Assembly (NCBI RefSeq): GCF_003288905.1
Contig: NZ_NHYL01000009.1
Coordinates: 1-53,102 of the forward strand
From: Helicobacter sp. 11-8110
GTDB taxonomy: Bacteria > Campylobacterota > Campylobacteria > Campylobacterales > Helicobacteraceae
Reading direction: 5' to 3'
DNA length: 53,102 bases
Under the pieces are notes generated by a model that was not told the origin of the DNA, did not search any database, and saw nothing but the letters and a program-made list of their open reading frames with translations. Position 1 is the stretch's first letter. The number at the start of each line of letters is the position of its first letter. The position numbers and the translations under genes are program-made. This document shows positions 44,551 to 53,102 of this stretch, piece by piece.

Positions 44551-45181
44551 TCTTGTTGATTTTTGGAATCGGAGACATGAAAAGCTTGGCTTGTATTCAG
44601 GTGGTGATAAGGGTATAAGTGACTTTGAGAATTTTGAATTTTATATTCATAGATTGTCGATCGCATTAAAGTTAATTGGTAAGTATAATATTTGGAAGAG
44701 ACCATTAGATATTTTAGATGCTGGATGTGGAAAAGGGTTTTTTTCTAATGGATTTCTATCTGCTGGATATTCTGTTGCTGGGATAGATAGCAGTTTATCA
44801 GCAATTAACTTCTGTAAGGATAAATATCCACAAATTTTCTTTCAGCAATGTGAGCTTAATAATTTTTTTCTACCCAAGTCTTTTGATGTTATTGTATGTA
44901 TAGATGTAATGTTTCATATAGTAGAGAATATCTTATGGGAGAATTCTGTTAAGAATTTAGCGTATCACGCAAAAAATAATTCAATTATTATTATTTCTGA
45001 TTTTGTAGATGCGGTCGATGATGAAAATGAAATAGGTGACAAGGTGAAGTATATTAAATATCGCAATAAGAAAAAATATACTAGGGTATTAGAAGCATTT
45101 GGTTTTTTGTTGCAAGAAGTGATTCCGTATAATATTTTATCTAATAAAAATAGTTTTATGATTTTTCAAAGAAAAGGTTGA
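44537..45181 (+). CDS. class I SAM-dependent methyltransferase
   Basis: I use ATG 44537, with GGAAA just upstream and inside the end of wecC; a TTG three codons earlier in frame is less likely. The 214-residue protein has motif I DILDAGCGKGFFSNGF and a following acidic GIDSSLSAINFC, then FDVIVCIDVMFHI as motif IV. This is a Rossmann methyltransferase, probably acting on a capsule sugar or glycan terminus. It overlaps the next frame. The substrate is unknown. Confidence 0.8.
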   Translation: MKQNDLVDFWNRRHEKLGLYSGGDKGISDFENFEFYIHRLSIALKLIGKYNIWKRPLDILDAGCGKGFFSNGFLSAGYSVAGIDSSLSAINFCKDKYPQIFFQQCELNNFFLPKSFDVIVCIDVMFHIVENILWENSVKNLAYHAKNNSIIIISDFVDAVDDENEIGDKVKYIKYRNKKKYTRVLEAFGFLLQEVIPYNILSNKNSFMIFQRKG

Positions 45182-45186
45182 TTGTT

Positions 45187-48100
45187 ATGAGAATTGTTGA
45201 TATTATAAATTATTTTAAAAATAATAACTTTGGCAATATAGTGAATTTAACTAAAGATGCTAATATTGAAAAGTATTGCAGAATTTCAGATGAATTTGTT
45301 TTGCCATATAGTGATAATTTAAAGGACGTAACAAATAATTCAATAATATTGGTTAATCTTGCTGATATGATTGACCTAGGAAAAGTATTTGAATTGAATT
45401 CAGCCGCAATTTGTTTTTGTAGCACAGAGGACTTTAAAGCAAATACAAATATATCTAATTTGTTTGGTCGATATAAATTAGAAATTATTGGGATACAGAA
45501 TACCAATCTTGACTTATTAGCTATTCTGGCAAAAAAAAATATTAATATTCAATATAATGATGAAAAAATAATACTTAATTTTAGATGCGAAATCTTATCT
45601 AAAGAACTAGAAGATTATAAAGGCTCTAGATTAAAATATAAACGATTATACGAAAAATGCTTTAAAGAACTAGAAGATTATAAAACAACATATGAAGAAC
45701 AAATAAAATCTAATGAAATCTTATCCAAAGAACTAGAAGATTATAAAACAACATATGAAGAACAAATAAAATCTAATGAAATCTTATCCAAAGAACTAGA
45801 AGATTATAAAACAACATATGAAGAACAAATAAAATCTAATGAAATCTTATCCAAAGAACTAGAAGATTATAAAGGCTCTAGATTAAAATATAAACGATTA
45901 TACGAAAAATGCTTTAAAGAACTAGAAGATTATAAAGGCTCTAGATTAAAATATAAACGTCTAGCCAGTTTTTATGAATTTAAATATAATCAACTAAGAA
46001 AGCAAAAAGTAGTTAGCCTAATTTTAAAGGCAAAAAAAATATTTAAGTTTCGAAAAGATGATGCTACCCCAAAGCAGATAGTCTCAGAAGCAAAAACTGA
46101 AGATTTGTATAAATCGATTTATACAAATACAAAACTAACCAATTTTGTTAAATGTAATCAAAATAAGCCAATTATTTTGTTGTATGGAGATGTAAATCTT
46201 AATGTTGTTGATGGTTCTTCAATATGGCTATCGTCCATTTTTAATTTATCTATTTTAGATGCAAATGTGATTGTATTTTCTAAGGCGAATATCAAAAATG
46301 ACTTGATAGTTTCCAATTTTATGGCTAGAGGAGAGAATAATTATCTGGTTCTTGAACCAAAGGATTTAAATTTAAAAGAAGAATTGTCAATAGCCGAAAT
46401 ATCTCAAATATTAAATTATATCGATTATATTACCCCAAATATTCAACTTTTAGTTGCTAGGGGAATGGCAATTATTCAAGAGCTTGTTAAGAATAATAAT
46501 TTTAAATATAGATTGGTTCCGTATTTGACTGATTTTTATACTTTAAATCAAGAGGGTATACAACTAAAAGAATCTGCACATTACTCATTGAAAGCTATTA
46601 ATCGTCATGTTAAGTTTTGGTTGTGGCAAACTCAAGAAATGAAAGAGTATCTCGAAAAAAATATAGGAGTTAATTTTGACAATAGTTATTATTTTCCCCC
46701 AGTTGTTTTTTCTGAAAGTAAAAAACAAAATTATATTAAAGAAAAATCTGATGAAATTGTTATAGGCTATGGTGGAAAAATTCAGCCTGAATGGGGTGTT
46801 TTAGAATTGATTTTAAAAGTCAAAGAGTTAAATGAGAAAGGCAAAAGAATAAAGTTACTGATTGTGTCTAGCAAAATTAGCGCAAGAAGCGATTTTGGAA
46901 ATTATCCTGAGTTTGTTGAAAAAATTAAAAAGTGTTTAACTTATGATTTTGTTGAATATTGCTCGAATTTAAATCGTGAGCAAACATTACAAAAGTTATC
47001 TTCTGTGGATTATCTTTATGGATTTAGGCCTAGATATTTTGAACAACATACTTTGGAGATTTCAACAAAGGTTTTAGAATCATTGGTTTTGGAGAAGCCT
47101 ATAATTTGCTATCCAAGCAGAATTAATAAGAAACTTTTTGGTGATCAATATCCGTATTTTATTGATGAAATTGATAAGTTAGAGGGTGTTATAGAAAATA
47201 AGACTCCAATTAAAATCGATTACAAAGCATTAGTTTCTCCATATTTGTTTGAAAATCGTAAGAATTTTTTTAAAGACAAGCTTGGCGATGTAAAAAATAA
47301 AAAAATTACAATTGCAAGTCATGACTATAAATTTATAGACCATTTTTATTCCTATTTAAAATCTTTGGGGTTTAAAGTTGATAAAGATTTATGGGAGTGG
47401 GGAGATAACAAATATTTGGATAGAAGTGAATATTGCATACAAAATTCAGATGTAATATTTTGCGAATGGGGTTTAGCTAATGCTGTTTGGTATTCAAGAA
47501 ATATTGCAAAATGTAATAAGCTTTTAGTTCGCATTCATGCGCAAGAAGTGAGACAAAAGGCTATGAAATTTGGACGCCAACTTAATATAGAAAATGTCGA
47601 TAAAATTGTTTTTGTATCAGATAGGATTAGAAAATTAGCATTGGATATTTTTGGTTGGACAAAGGAAGGTACTTGTATTATCCCGAATTATGTACTAACT
47701 GATGATTTTGAGTGTAATAATTTACAAAAAAAAATTGGTTTCAATTTTGGTATGGTTGGTATTACACCACAAAGTAAGCGCTTGGATAGAGCTTTGGATT
47801 TATTAGAAAATATATTAGAAATATATCCTGAAGCTAAATTGTATATCAAAGGTATGAGGCCCGAACAATATGAGTGGATGCATGCCCCAGGAAGAATTCA
47901 AGAGCTTGAATATTATTATAAACAATACGATCGAATTGAAAAAAATATTAGGTTAAAAAATGCAGTGATATTTGATGGATATGATAACAATATGCCTGAG
48001 TGGTATCAAAAAATAGATTTTATTTTATCACCTAGTGATTTTGAATCGTTTCACTATGCATTAGCTGATGGTGTTGCATCTGGATGTATTCCTGTAATAT

Positions 48101-48306
48101 GGAATTGGGAAGAATCTGACATTATTTATAAAAAAGATTGGACAATTAATAACACACAAGAAGCTTTATGTTATATTCAAGAAACAATGCATAACAAAGA
48201 CAAAATAAATCAAATACGCATGGAAAATAGAAATTTTATAATTAATAAATATGGCTATGAAAAAATATATCATCAGCTTTTAGAGTTATTTGATGATTTT
48301 AAATGA
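45187..48306 (+). CDS. large coiled-coil protein with two GT-B-like glycosyltransferase domains
   Basis: ATG 45187 follows AAAGG. The 1,039-residue protein has an N-terminal globular part (1-135), then a Lys/Glu coiled coil (about 138-270) built from 21-residue units with the core KELEDYK. A first GT4-like half (about 310-690) contains IGYGGKIQPEWGVLELI and LESLVLEKPIICYP. A second GT-like half (about 695-1035) has FGMVGITPQSKRLDRALDLL and SDFESFHYALADGVASG. Both halves keep a Gly-rich loop, and the second keeps the donor-binding E-x7-like region. Capsule-polymer assembly is inferred from position. The repeats are exact at DNA level (see repeat). Confidence 0.8.
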   Translation: MRIVDIINYFKNNNFGNIVNLTKDANIEKYCRISDEFVLPYSDNLKDVTNNSIILVNLADMIDLGKVFELNSAAICFCSTEDFKANTNISNLFGRYKLEIIGIQNTNLDLLAILAKKNINIQYNDEKIILNFRCEILSKELEDYKGSRLKYKRLYEKCFKELEDYKTTYEEQIKSNEILSKELEDYKTTYEEQIKSNEILSKELEDYKTTYEEQIKSNEILSKELEDYKGSRLKYKRLYEKCFKELEDYKGSRLKYKRLASFYEFKYNQLRKQKVVSLILKAKKIFKFRKDDATPKQIVSEAKTEDLYKSIYTNTKLTNFVKCNQNKPIILLYGDVNLNVVDGSSIWLSSIFNLSILDANVIVFSKANIKNDLIVSNFMARGENNYLVLEPKDLNLKEELSIAEISQILNYIDYITPNIQLLVARGMAIIQELVKNNNFKYRLVPYLTDFYTLNQEGIQLKESAHYSLKAINRHVKFWLWQTQEMKEYLEKNIGVNFDNSYYFPPVVFSESKKQNYIKEKSDEIVIGYGGKIQPEWGVLELILKVKELNEKGKRIKLLIVSSKISARSDFGNYPEFVEKIKKCLTYDFVEYCSNLNREQTLQKLSSVDYLYGFRPRYFEQHTLEISTKVLESLVLEKPIICYPSRINKKLFGDQYPYFIDEIDKLEGVIENKTPIKIDYKALVSPYLFENRKNFFKDKLGDVKNKKITIASHDYKFIDHFYSYLKSLGFKVDKDLWEWGDNKYLDRSEYCIQNSDVIFCEWGLANAVWYSRNIAKCNKLLVRIHAQEVRQKAMKFGRQLNIENVDKIVFVSDRIRKLALDIFGWTKEGTCIIPNYVLTDDFECNNLQKKIGFNFGMVGITPQSKRLDRALDLLENILEIYPEAKLYIKGMRPEQYEWMHAPGRIQELEYYYKQYDRIEKNIRLKNAVIFDGYDNNMPEWYQKIDFILSPSDFESFHYALADGVASGCIPVIWNWEESDIIYKKDWTINNTQEALCYIQETMHNKDKINQIRMENRNFIINKYGYEKIYHQLLELFDDFK
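45601..45960 (+). repeat. 63-bp in-frame tandem repeats in coiled-coil region
   Basis: Units begin at 45601, 45664, 45727, 45790, 45853 and 45916 (the last is partial). They all start AAAGAACTAGAAGATTATAAA and then follow one of two alternative 42-base endings: type A at 1, 5 and 6, type B at 2, 3 and 4. The B copies are identical by eye. Each unit is 21 codons, three heptads, so gain or loss keeps frame and coil register. Confidence 0.92.
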
Positions 48307-48372
48307 GTCTCTAATTTTATGTTGTGCTGAACTATAGCAATTTGGCAAAACATATATTGAGAGGAGGTTTTA

Positions 48373-50373
48373 ATGAGTGAAGAGTTGATGGAAGTTTTTT
48401 TCCCAGAGTTATATCAAGATATAAGTATTGATGTTCTAAAGAAGCAATACTCAAAGGTAAAAAAAGGATATTTGAAAGGTCATAGTGGTAATAAAATACC
48501 GGATTTTTTGGTTGTATCTGAGGGGGATTGGGATAAGACTTTCTTTATGGATTCGACGGATGCATGGCATTTTCATACATTGTCTAGATCTTTGGTTTTA
48601 TTACTGCATAGTAAGATTATAACAAGAGAATCTAGAGAATTAGTTTTTAAGCATGTGCAAAATTGGTGCACATGGAACGAGAAGGCTAATCAAAAACATG
48701 AACAGGTATGGTCTGGACATACAGTTGCATTAAGGTTGGATTTTTTGTTGCTTTGTTATTGCTTGGCAGATAAAAATCAGGTGCCATTTTGGCTCTATTC
48801 CTCTATAACAAAACATGTTGAATACTTATTGAATGATGAAAATTATGATGGCAATTGGAATCATGGGTTAGATCAAAATATTGTCCTGTTAAAAGCTGAA
48901 TTTATCTTAAAAAGCTGGGGTATTCAAGACAAGATTGTTCGTAGGATAATGGAGAACTTTAATTTTGCTTTTGATGAAGAGGGTGTAACTAATGAGCAAG
49001 CTATACTATATCATCATTACAACATGGTTAGGTTTTCTTATGTTTTAAACCTATTTAATTTTATGGGTGTATGCGAGAGTGTAGGTTTGGGAGAAGTTAT
49101 AAAAAAAGCAAGCATATTTTTAAAATACTCGCTAGTTCCTAATGGGAAGTATCTTCCGTTAGGAGATACCCCTTACATTATCCCAAATTTTAATTTAATA
49201 GGCAGTGATTTAAATGAGCATTATAATGCTATTATGATGGATAAATCTTATCCCTTAACAAAAGTTTATAAGAGAGGATATGTTTTTGGGAGAAGCTCTT
49301 GGGAGCAAACTGCTTCGCAGTATTCTATCAGGTTTGGTCCAGCTCGAATTATTCACGGACACAATGATCATATGAGCTTAACATATTTTTCTAAAAACAG
49401 AATGATTTTGATGGATGGTGGATTTGGGGGATATCAAAAAACTCCTTATAGAAATTTCTTGCAAAGTCCATTATCTCATAATGTTGTTTTTATAGAGAAA
49501 GCAGAGAAATTTTTATGGAATAGTGAAACCCATTTAATGACAAATTTGTCTTATAAAGACAAATGCTATTATGTATTATTGGATGAACCATATGAAAATG
49601 TAAAGCGTTTTCGAGCTATCTTTGTTGATATAAAAAAAGACATTTTTTTTATTGTTGATAAAGTGATTTCTGCTAAAGAAGAAAAATTTACCCAGAATTG
49701 GAATTTTCCAGGCAATTGCATTTTTAGTATTGAAAAAGATTATATAAAAATAATGGATGATAGCAGTATATATAAGATGTATTATCATATTGCTTTAAAT
49801 GATGAGCTGGAGGTTTCTGAATTGAAATTCCATAGGAATAAAAATGGATTAAAAATTCTTGGTGGGATTGTTGGGGAGAATAATGAAAAGTATATTGCGG
49901 TAAAAAATCTCAGAACACATAAAACTGGGAAAAATATATTTTTTTCTAATGTGTTTTCTTTAGCAGGTGATATTTCTGTGATAGATGAAAATGATTTTAG
50001 TTTAATGTATTATGACCGGTTTTATGTTTGTATAGCTAAATCCACATTAGATTTATTTTGCTCTATTATTGACAATAAAACAAATATTGCTTTGGGAAAT
50101 GAAAATAATGATATAATAAGGCATGAAATACCCATTGCAGCAACATCCAAATACTTATTATTAAAAATAAATCTTATTAAAAAGAATGATGAGTTTTGTT
50201 TGTATTATTATGTAACTTCAATTAAGAAGGTTAAATTGCGCTTTGGAAAATATTATTTTGTTGAAAACAGAGGTAGCGAAAAGATAATATTTATGCTCCC
50301 TTCTCTATCCAATGGAGATATTGAAATAGAATTAATTGAAATGGAAAAAATTACCTCAAAAGGAGAAAGTTAA
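48373..50373 (+). CDS. heparinase II/III-like protein (polysaccharide lyase fold), no signal peptide
   Basis: The 666-residue protein follows a strong GAGAGGAGG. It has an alpha-helical toroid (about 60-300) with NWNHGLDQN at 161-169 and NEQAILYHHYNM at 208-219. The heparinase II/III beta-sandwich signature follows: HGHNDHMSL at 328-336, MDGGFGGYQ and SPLSHNVV at 365-372. The Asn/His/Tyr positions expected for a lyase active site appear to be present. The N-terminus (MSEELMEVFF) shows no signal peptide, so it would be cytosolic. A role in trimming, proof-reading or epimerising the uronate-containing capsule precursor is inference; wecBC supply a uronic acid. Confidence 0.85.
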   Translation: MSEELMEVFFPELYQDISIDVLKKQYSKVKKGYLKGHSGNKIPDFLVVSEGDWDKTFFMDSTDAWHFHTLSRSLVLLLHSKIITRESRELVFKHVQNWCTWNEKANQKHEQVWSGHTVALRLDFLLLCYCLADKNQVPFWLYSSITKHVEYLLNDENYDGNWNHGLDQNIVLLKAEFILKSWGIQDKIVRRIMENFNFAFDEEGVTNEQAILYHHYNMVRFSYVLNLFNFMGVCESVGLGEVIKKASIFLKYSLVPNGKYLPLGDTPYIIPNFNLIGSDLNEHYNAIMMDKSYPLTKVYKRGYVFGRSSWEQTASQYSIRFGPARIIHGHNDHMSLTYFSKNRMILMDGGFGGYQKTPYRNFLQSPLSHNVVFIEKAEKFLWNSETHLMTNLSYKDKCYYVLLDEPYENVKRFRAIFVDIKKDIFFIVDKVISAKEEKFTQNWNFPGNCIFSIEKDYIKIMDDSSIYKMYYHIALNDELEVSELKFHRNKNGLKILGGIVGENNEKYIAVKNLRTHKTGKNIFFSNVFSLAGDISVIDENDFSLMYYDRFYVCIAKSTLDLFCSIIDNKTNIALGNENNDIIRHEIPIAATSKYLLLKINLIKKNDEFCLYYYVTSIKKVKLRFGKYYFVENRGSEKIIFMLPSLSNGDIEIELIEMEKITSKGES

Positions 50374-50377
50374 AGTT

Positions 50378-52123
50378 ATGTTTTGGAAAGAAGATGATTT
50401 GATAGATGTTGCTATAGGAAAAATGGCAACGCAGAGTTCTGTATGTAAAATGTCCAAAGACAATGATGCTTGTAGAGCAGTTAATCCATATATTTATGAG
50501 CAAAATTTACCATATGCTTGTTATACAGCCTTAGAAAGAGATCCATGGTGGAAGATAGATTTAGGTAGTGAAGAAAAAATAGAAATTATTAAAATAGAAA
50601 GCAATATATTAATGCCGAAAATGATTAATTTCATAGAAGTGCGCTATTCTTTTGATAATAAAGAGTGGTATCTCATGAGCAACGATTTGTTTGTGTGGGA
50701 TGATGAGGTTAATATATTAACAATCCAAGTATTTGGAAGAACAAAAGCAAGATATATCAAATTGAGTCTGCTCGGTGATTTTTCTTTGGCATTAAAACGA
50801 GTGCAAATTTTTGCAAAAAAGATTGAAACTCAAGAAAAAAATGGAGTAATTATACCAGTCAGACAAGATGGGTTTGGGGCAAGAATGTTTGCCTTTATTA
50901 ATGCGAAGTATTTGGCTGATAAAGCAAATTTAAAGTTTGCGTTTTGGTGGCCCTCATTTAGAAGGCAAGATGATAATTCAATGTTTGTTGATACTGAGGA
51001 GAATATTTTTGATGAAGATTATATAAAAAAATTTTCTTGCACCAATCGTAAATTAGAATGTTTGCAATCTTTAAATATTGTGAGAATTGCTGGATTAAAA
51101 AATAGAGAATATGGCACGATGCTTGGTTGGTGGAGAAACGGAACATTAAATTCGAGTATTGTTCCGGATATTGATATGGATGATTACAAAAAAGAATTTG
51201 CTAACATCTGGAATAGCATAGAATTTACACCCAGAATAAAATTTATTTTGAGTATGGTTGATGATATTGGAGATGATTTTATTGGGATCCATATTAGAGG
51301 GGGGGATAATGTATTAGTCTCAGGTTATCGAAAGGTAGTTTTTAAGCCACTTATTATGAGCAGATTTTTTCCTTTGGAAATTGTTGATAATTTAATTAAT
51401 TTGGCAATAAAGAATGCTAAGAAAGTTGTTTTATTTAGTCAAGACAGTAAAACAATAAAAAAAATCCAAGAAAATTTTAATGTCTTTTCTAAACAGCAAG
51501 TGTTTTTGACTGAATATTTTTGCCGTGAAGGCATAAAATTAAACCAAATGGAAAAAACAATATTTGATTTAAAGTTGTTATCAAAGCTCACAAGAGTATA
51601 TAGCACAAATTCATCACTTTATATGAAGTTAGCATCCTTAATAGGTAAAAAATGCGAGTTTAAAAGTTTTGGCGATATATTTTCTACCCAAGATCAAATA
51701 GATATCATTTTGAATTCAAATATTGTTTATAATAATTTTTATAAATCATATTCCTTTGCGTATTGTTATTATATTACAATGAATGATAAGCAGTATTCTT
51801 ATGAGCAAAAAAAGATGTTTTTAGAAAAAGCTATCCAGTACGATGAAGAAAATAATGCTTTTAGAATCATGTTGATTGATTTAATGCTTAAGAATGGATT
51901 TTGTGAAGAAGCAGATAGATATATTGGGGCATTAAGAAAAGATAGGTGGAATGAATTTATGGAAAATTTGCTTTGTAAAATTCCAGCAGAAACTATAGAA
52001 GGATATAGAAGGCAACCTCTTGCATATTTGGATCAGATTATGTTTCTTGCTAAATATGAAAATAGTACTTATAGTCACATAGATTATTTGTGTCAGGTTT
52101 TGAGAGGAAAGGGCGCATTATGA
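50378..52123 (+). CDS. discoidin (F5/8 type C) domain fused to fucosyltransferase-like GT
   Basis: ATG 50378 is chosen over 50336, which lies in the upstream gene; AAGGAG precedes it. The 581-residue protein starts with a discoidin-like beta domain (about 1-148: ACRAVNP, PWWKIDLG, RYIKLSLLG). A transferase domain (about 155-445) follows, with VRQDGFGARMFAFINAKYLA at 161-180 and GIHIRGGD at 303-310, resembling the alpha-fucosyltransferase donor motif. The end (about 460-575) is helical and TPR-like. A carbohydrate-binding module on a cytosolic transferase is unusual. A G7 run encodes Gly-Gly of RGGD. Donor and acceptor are unknown. Confidence 0.75.
   Translation: MFWKEDDLIDVAIGKMATQSSVCKMSKDNDACRAVNPYIYEQNLPYACYTALERDPWWKIDLGSEEKIEIIKIESNILMPKMINFIEVRYSFDNKEWYLMSNDLFVWDDEVNILTIQVFGRTKARYIKLSLLGDFSLALKRVQIFAKKIETQEKNGVIIPVRQDGFGARMFAFINAKYLADKANLKFAFWWPSFRRQDDNSMFVDTEENIFDEDYIKKFSCTNRKLECLQSLNIVRIAGLKNREYGTMLGWWRNGTLNSSIVPDIDMDDYKKEFANIWNSIEFTPRIKFILSMVDDIGDDFIGIHIRGGDNVLVSGYRKVVFKPLIMSRFFPLEIVDNLINLAIKNAKKVVLFSQDSKTIKKIQENFNVFSKQQVFLTEYFCREGIKLNQMEKTIFDLKLLSKLTRVYSTNSSLYMKLASLIGKKCEFKSFGDIFSTQDQIDIILNSNIVYNNFYKSYSFAYCYYITMNDKQYSYEQKKMFLEKAIQYDEENNAFRIMLIDLMLKNGFCEEADRYIGALRKDRWNEFMENLLCKIPAETIEGYRRQPLAYLDQIMFLAKYENSTYSHIDYLCQVLRGKGAL
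51299..51305 (+). repeat. G7 tract in the RGGD motif of the transferase
   Basis: Seven consecutive G bases encode Gly308-Gly309 and the first base of Asp310 in the donor-binding motif. A length change would destroy the frame in the catalytic core. Seven is short of the usual lengths that vary, so switching is possible but not shown. Confidence 0.5.
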
Positions 52124-53102
52124 GAGTAGCTTTGCATTTTGTTGGGCATTTAAGGACTTTTAGGGAAACATACCCAAAGCTTATGGAAAATGTCATTAAT
52201 CCTAATGTTTTAAGGGGTTGTGAGATAAGTGTTTTTATGCATACTTGGGATGTTTGGAGCACAACTAATTATGTAACATCGAGATATAGATTCTATTGCA
52301 ATTTGGATTTAAATGAAAAAAAAATAGATGATGAAGATGTTAAGTGGCTTAATCAAATTTATGGTTTAAAAGCAATTAAAATTGAGAAACAAAATAAGAA
52401 TATTCATAGTGATGTTAGAAAGATAAAAGATGAGCTTATGGATGTAAGGGGTTATTCCTTAGCAGAAGTATGTCGTTTAAGAGAAGAATATTCGAAAGAA
52501 AATAATATAAAATACGATTTTTTTATGTTTATGAGACCTGATATATTATGTGTTCAACCATTAATTCTCAGTAATTATATCGATAAGGTGCTTAAAGATG
52601 GATTTTTTACTCTAGCGGCTAGTAATGTCTTTAGAAGACAGACTGCTTTTGGGAATAGTGTAATATCTGATCCTAGATTTTACGATGAATGTGATCTGAT
52701 TTGGATAAGTAATTATGGTGATGCAGATTTTTGGGGAAGATTTGCTTCATCAAGCCATAGATTCAATAGAAATGATCTATCGATGAATGTTCCAATTATG
52801 ATAGATTATAGGCTTGGCAGAGATTTTTTTATCTTACGCTCTACTTCAACAAAAGAAGATTATATTCCTTTTAGGGAAATTGATGATAAGGAATACAAGA
52901 AGCTTTGTGATAATTTGGAAAGAAATGAGCTAGTCACAAAAGAATTAACTTCTAAAACTCAACAACTCATCCAAACTAAGAATCAACTTGATACCATTAA
53001 AGTTCAATTAGATTCCACTAAGAATCAACTCAATTCTGCTCAAAAAGAATTAGATTCCACTAAACAACAACTTGATTCTAAAGTTAAAGAACTCTCTTCT
53101 CT
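52120..53102 (+). CDS. glycosyltransferase-like protein with coiled-coil tail (3' truncated by window)
   Basis: ATG 52120 overlaps the previous stop (ATGA). The visible 327 codons start MRVALHFVGHLRTFRETYPKL, a pattern I associate with Campylobacter/Helicobacter capsule-region proteins. They include FMFMRPDILCVQPL (a DxD-like acidic site is not clear) and DADFWGRFASSS. From about residue 268 the sequence becomes a Gln/Lys/Ser-rich coiled coil with 7-residue units around LDSTKNQ, encoded by 21-base near-repeats from about 52978 to the window end. It is probably a capsule glycosyltransferase or associated scaffold. The gene continues beyond the window. Confidence 0.7.
   Translation, partial: MRVALHFVGHLRTFRETYPKLMENVINPNVLRGCEISVFMHTWDVWSTTNYVTSRYRFYCNLDLNEKKIDDEDVKWLNQIYGLKAIKIEKQNKNIHSDVRKIKDELMDVRGYSLAEVCRLREEYSKENNIKYDFFMFMRPDILCVQPLILSNYIDKVLKDGFFTLAASNVFRRQTAFGNSVISDPRFYDECDLIWISNYGDADFWGRFASSSHRFNRNDLSMNVPIMIDYRLGRDFFILRSTSTKEDYIPFREIDDKEYKKLCDNLERNELVTKELTSKTQQLIQTKNQLDTIKVQLDSTKNQLNSAQKELDSTKQQLDSKVKELSS

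Noticed and set aside
45601-45960. CRISPR array
   Set aside because: The 63-base units abut without unique spacers and encode a continuous in-frame coiled coil.

Overview
The window looks like a chromosomal segment of an enterohepatic Helicobacter with a Campylobacter-type capsule locus. Three things point there. Most genes are AT-rich. The order dapC-murC-small membrane protein-mutS2 matches my recollection of H. pylori HP0624-HP0621, and ctpA-purC-purS-purQ-SH3 protein-plsC matches C. jejuni Cj0511-Cj0516. A membrane hydrolase, a cytochrome P450 and a small membrane protein next to kps genes match Cj1412c-Cj1410c. De novo purine genes and kps export genes argue against H. pylori itself. The species is inferred, not proven.

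Layout. (1) 1-5531 is a strikingly AT-rich glycan-modification cassette. It holds the tail of an upstream protein, a small GDPD-like protein, a HAD phosphatase fused to a phosphoribulokinase-like kinase, a class II aldolase family protein, a tandem-domain nucleotidyltransferase and an acyltransferase whose frame is broken at a G11 tract (phase OFF). The cassette is bounded by direct repeats exactly 5,350 bp apart that encode the same C-terminal module. (2) 5660-28344 is housekeeping: rsmE, a membrane protein, a hypoxanthine-DNA glycosylase-like gene, tauE/safE-like, mnmG, ctpA-purC-purS-purQ-SH3-plsC, a DEAD-box helicase, dapC-murC-hyp-mutS2-lipoprotein, uvrA and htpG. It ends with a small accessory island (an XRE repressor divergent from three small secreted or membrane ORFs, around a perfect palindrome) and tRNA-Pro and tRNA-His. 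(3) 28444-32327 holds the hydrolase, P450, small membrane protein and galE. (4) 32328-42061 is the capsule export and initiation machinery: kpsS, kpsD, kpsE, kpsT, kpsM on the minus strand, pldA on the plus strand, then kpsC and a CgeB-like glycosyltransferase on the minus strand. (5) 42171-53102 is a plus-strand capsule biosynthesis operon: wecB, wecC, a methyltransferase, a giant coiled-coil double glycosyltransferase with 63-bp repeats, a heparinase II/III-like protein without signal peptide, a discoidin-fucosyltransferase-like fusion, and a glycosyltransferase-like protein with a coiled-coil tail that runs off the window.

How they fit together: wecB/wecC predict UDP-ManNAc and UDP-ManNAcA; galE supplies UDP-galactose-type sugars; KpsS and KpsC build the Kdo linker on the lipid; the large multidomain transferases assemble the repeat unit; KpsMTED exports it. 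The left cassette probably makes a nucleotide-activated small sugar phosphate or polyol, by a kinase, phosphatase and nucleotidyltransferase logic like ADP-heptose synthesis, and adds a switchable acyl group. That pathway, built round the HAD-PRK fusion and packed in a recombinable cassette, is the strongest candidate here for an undescribed system.
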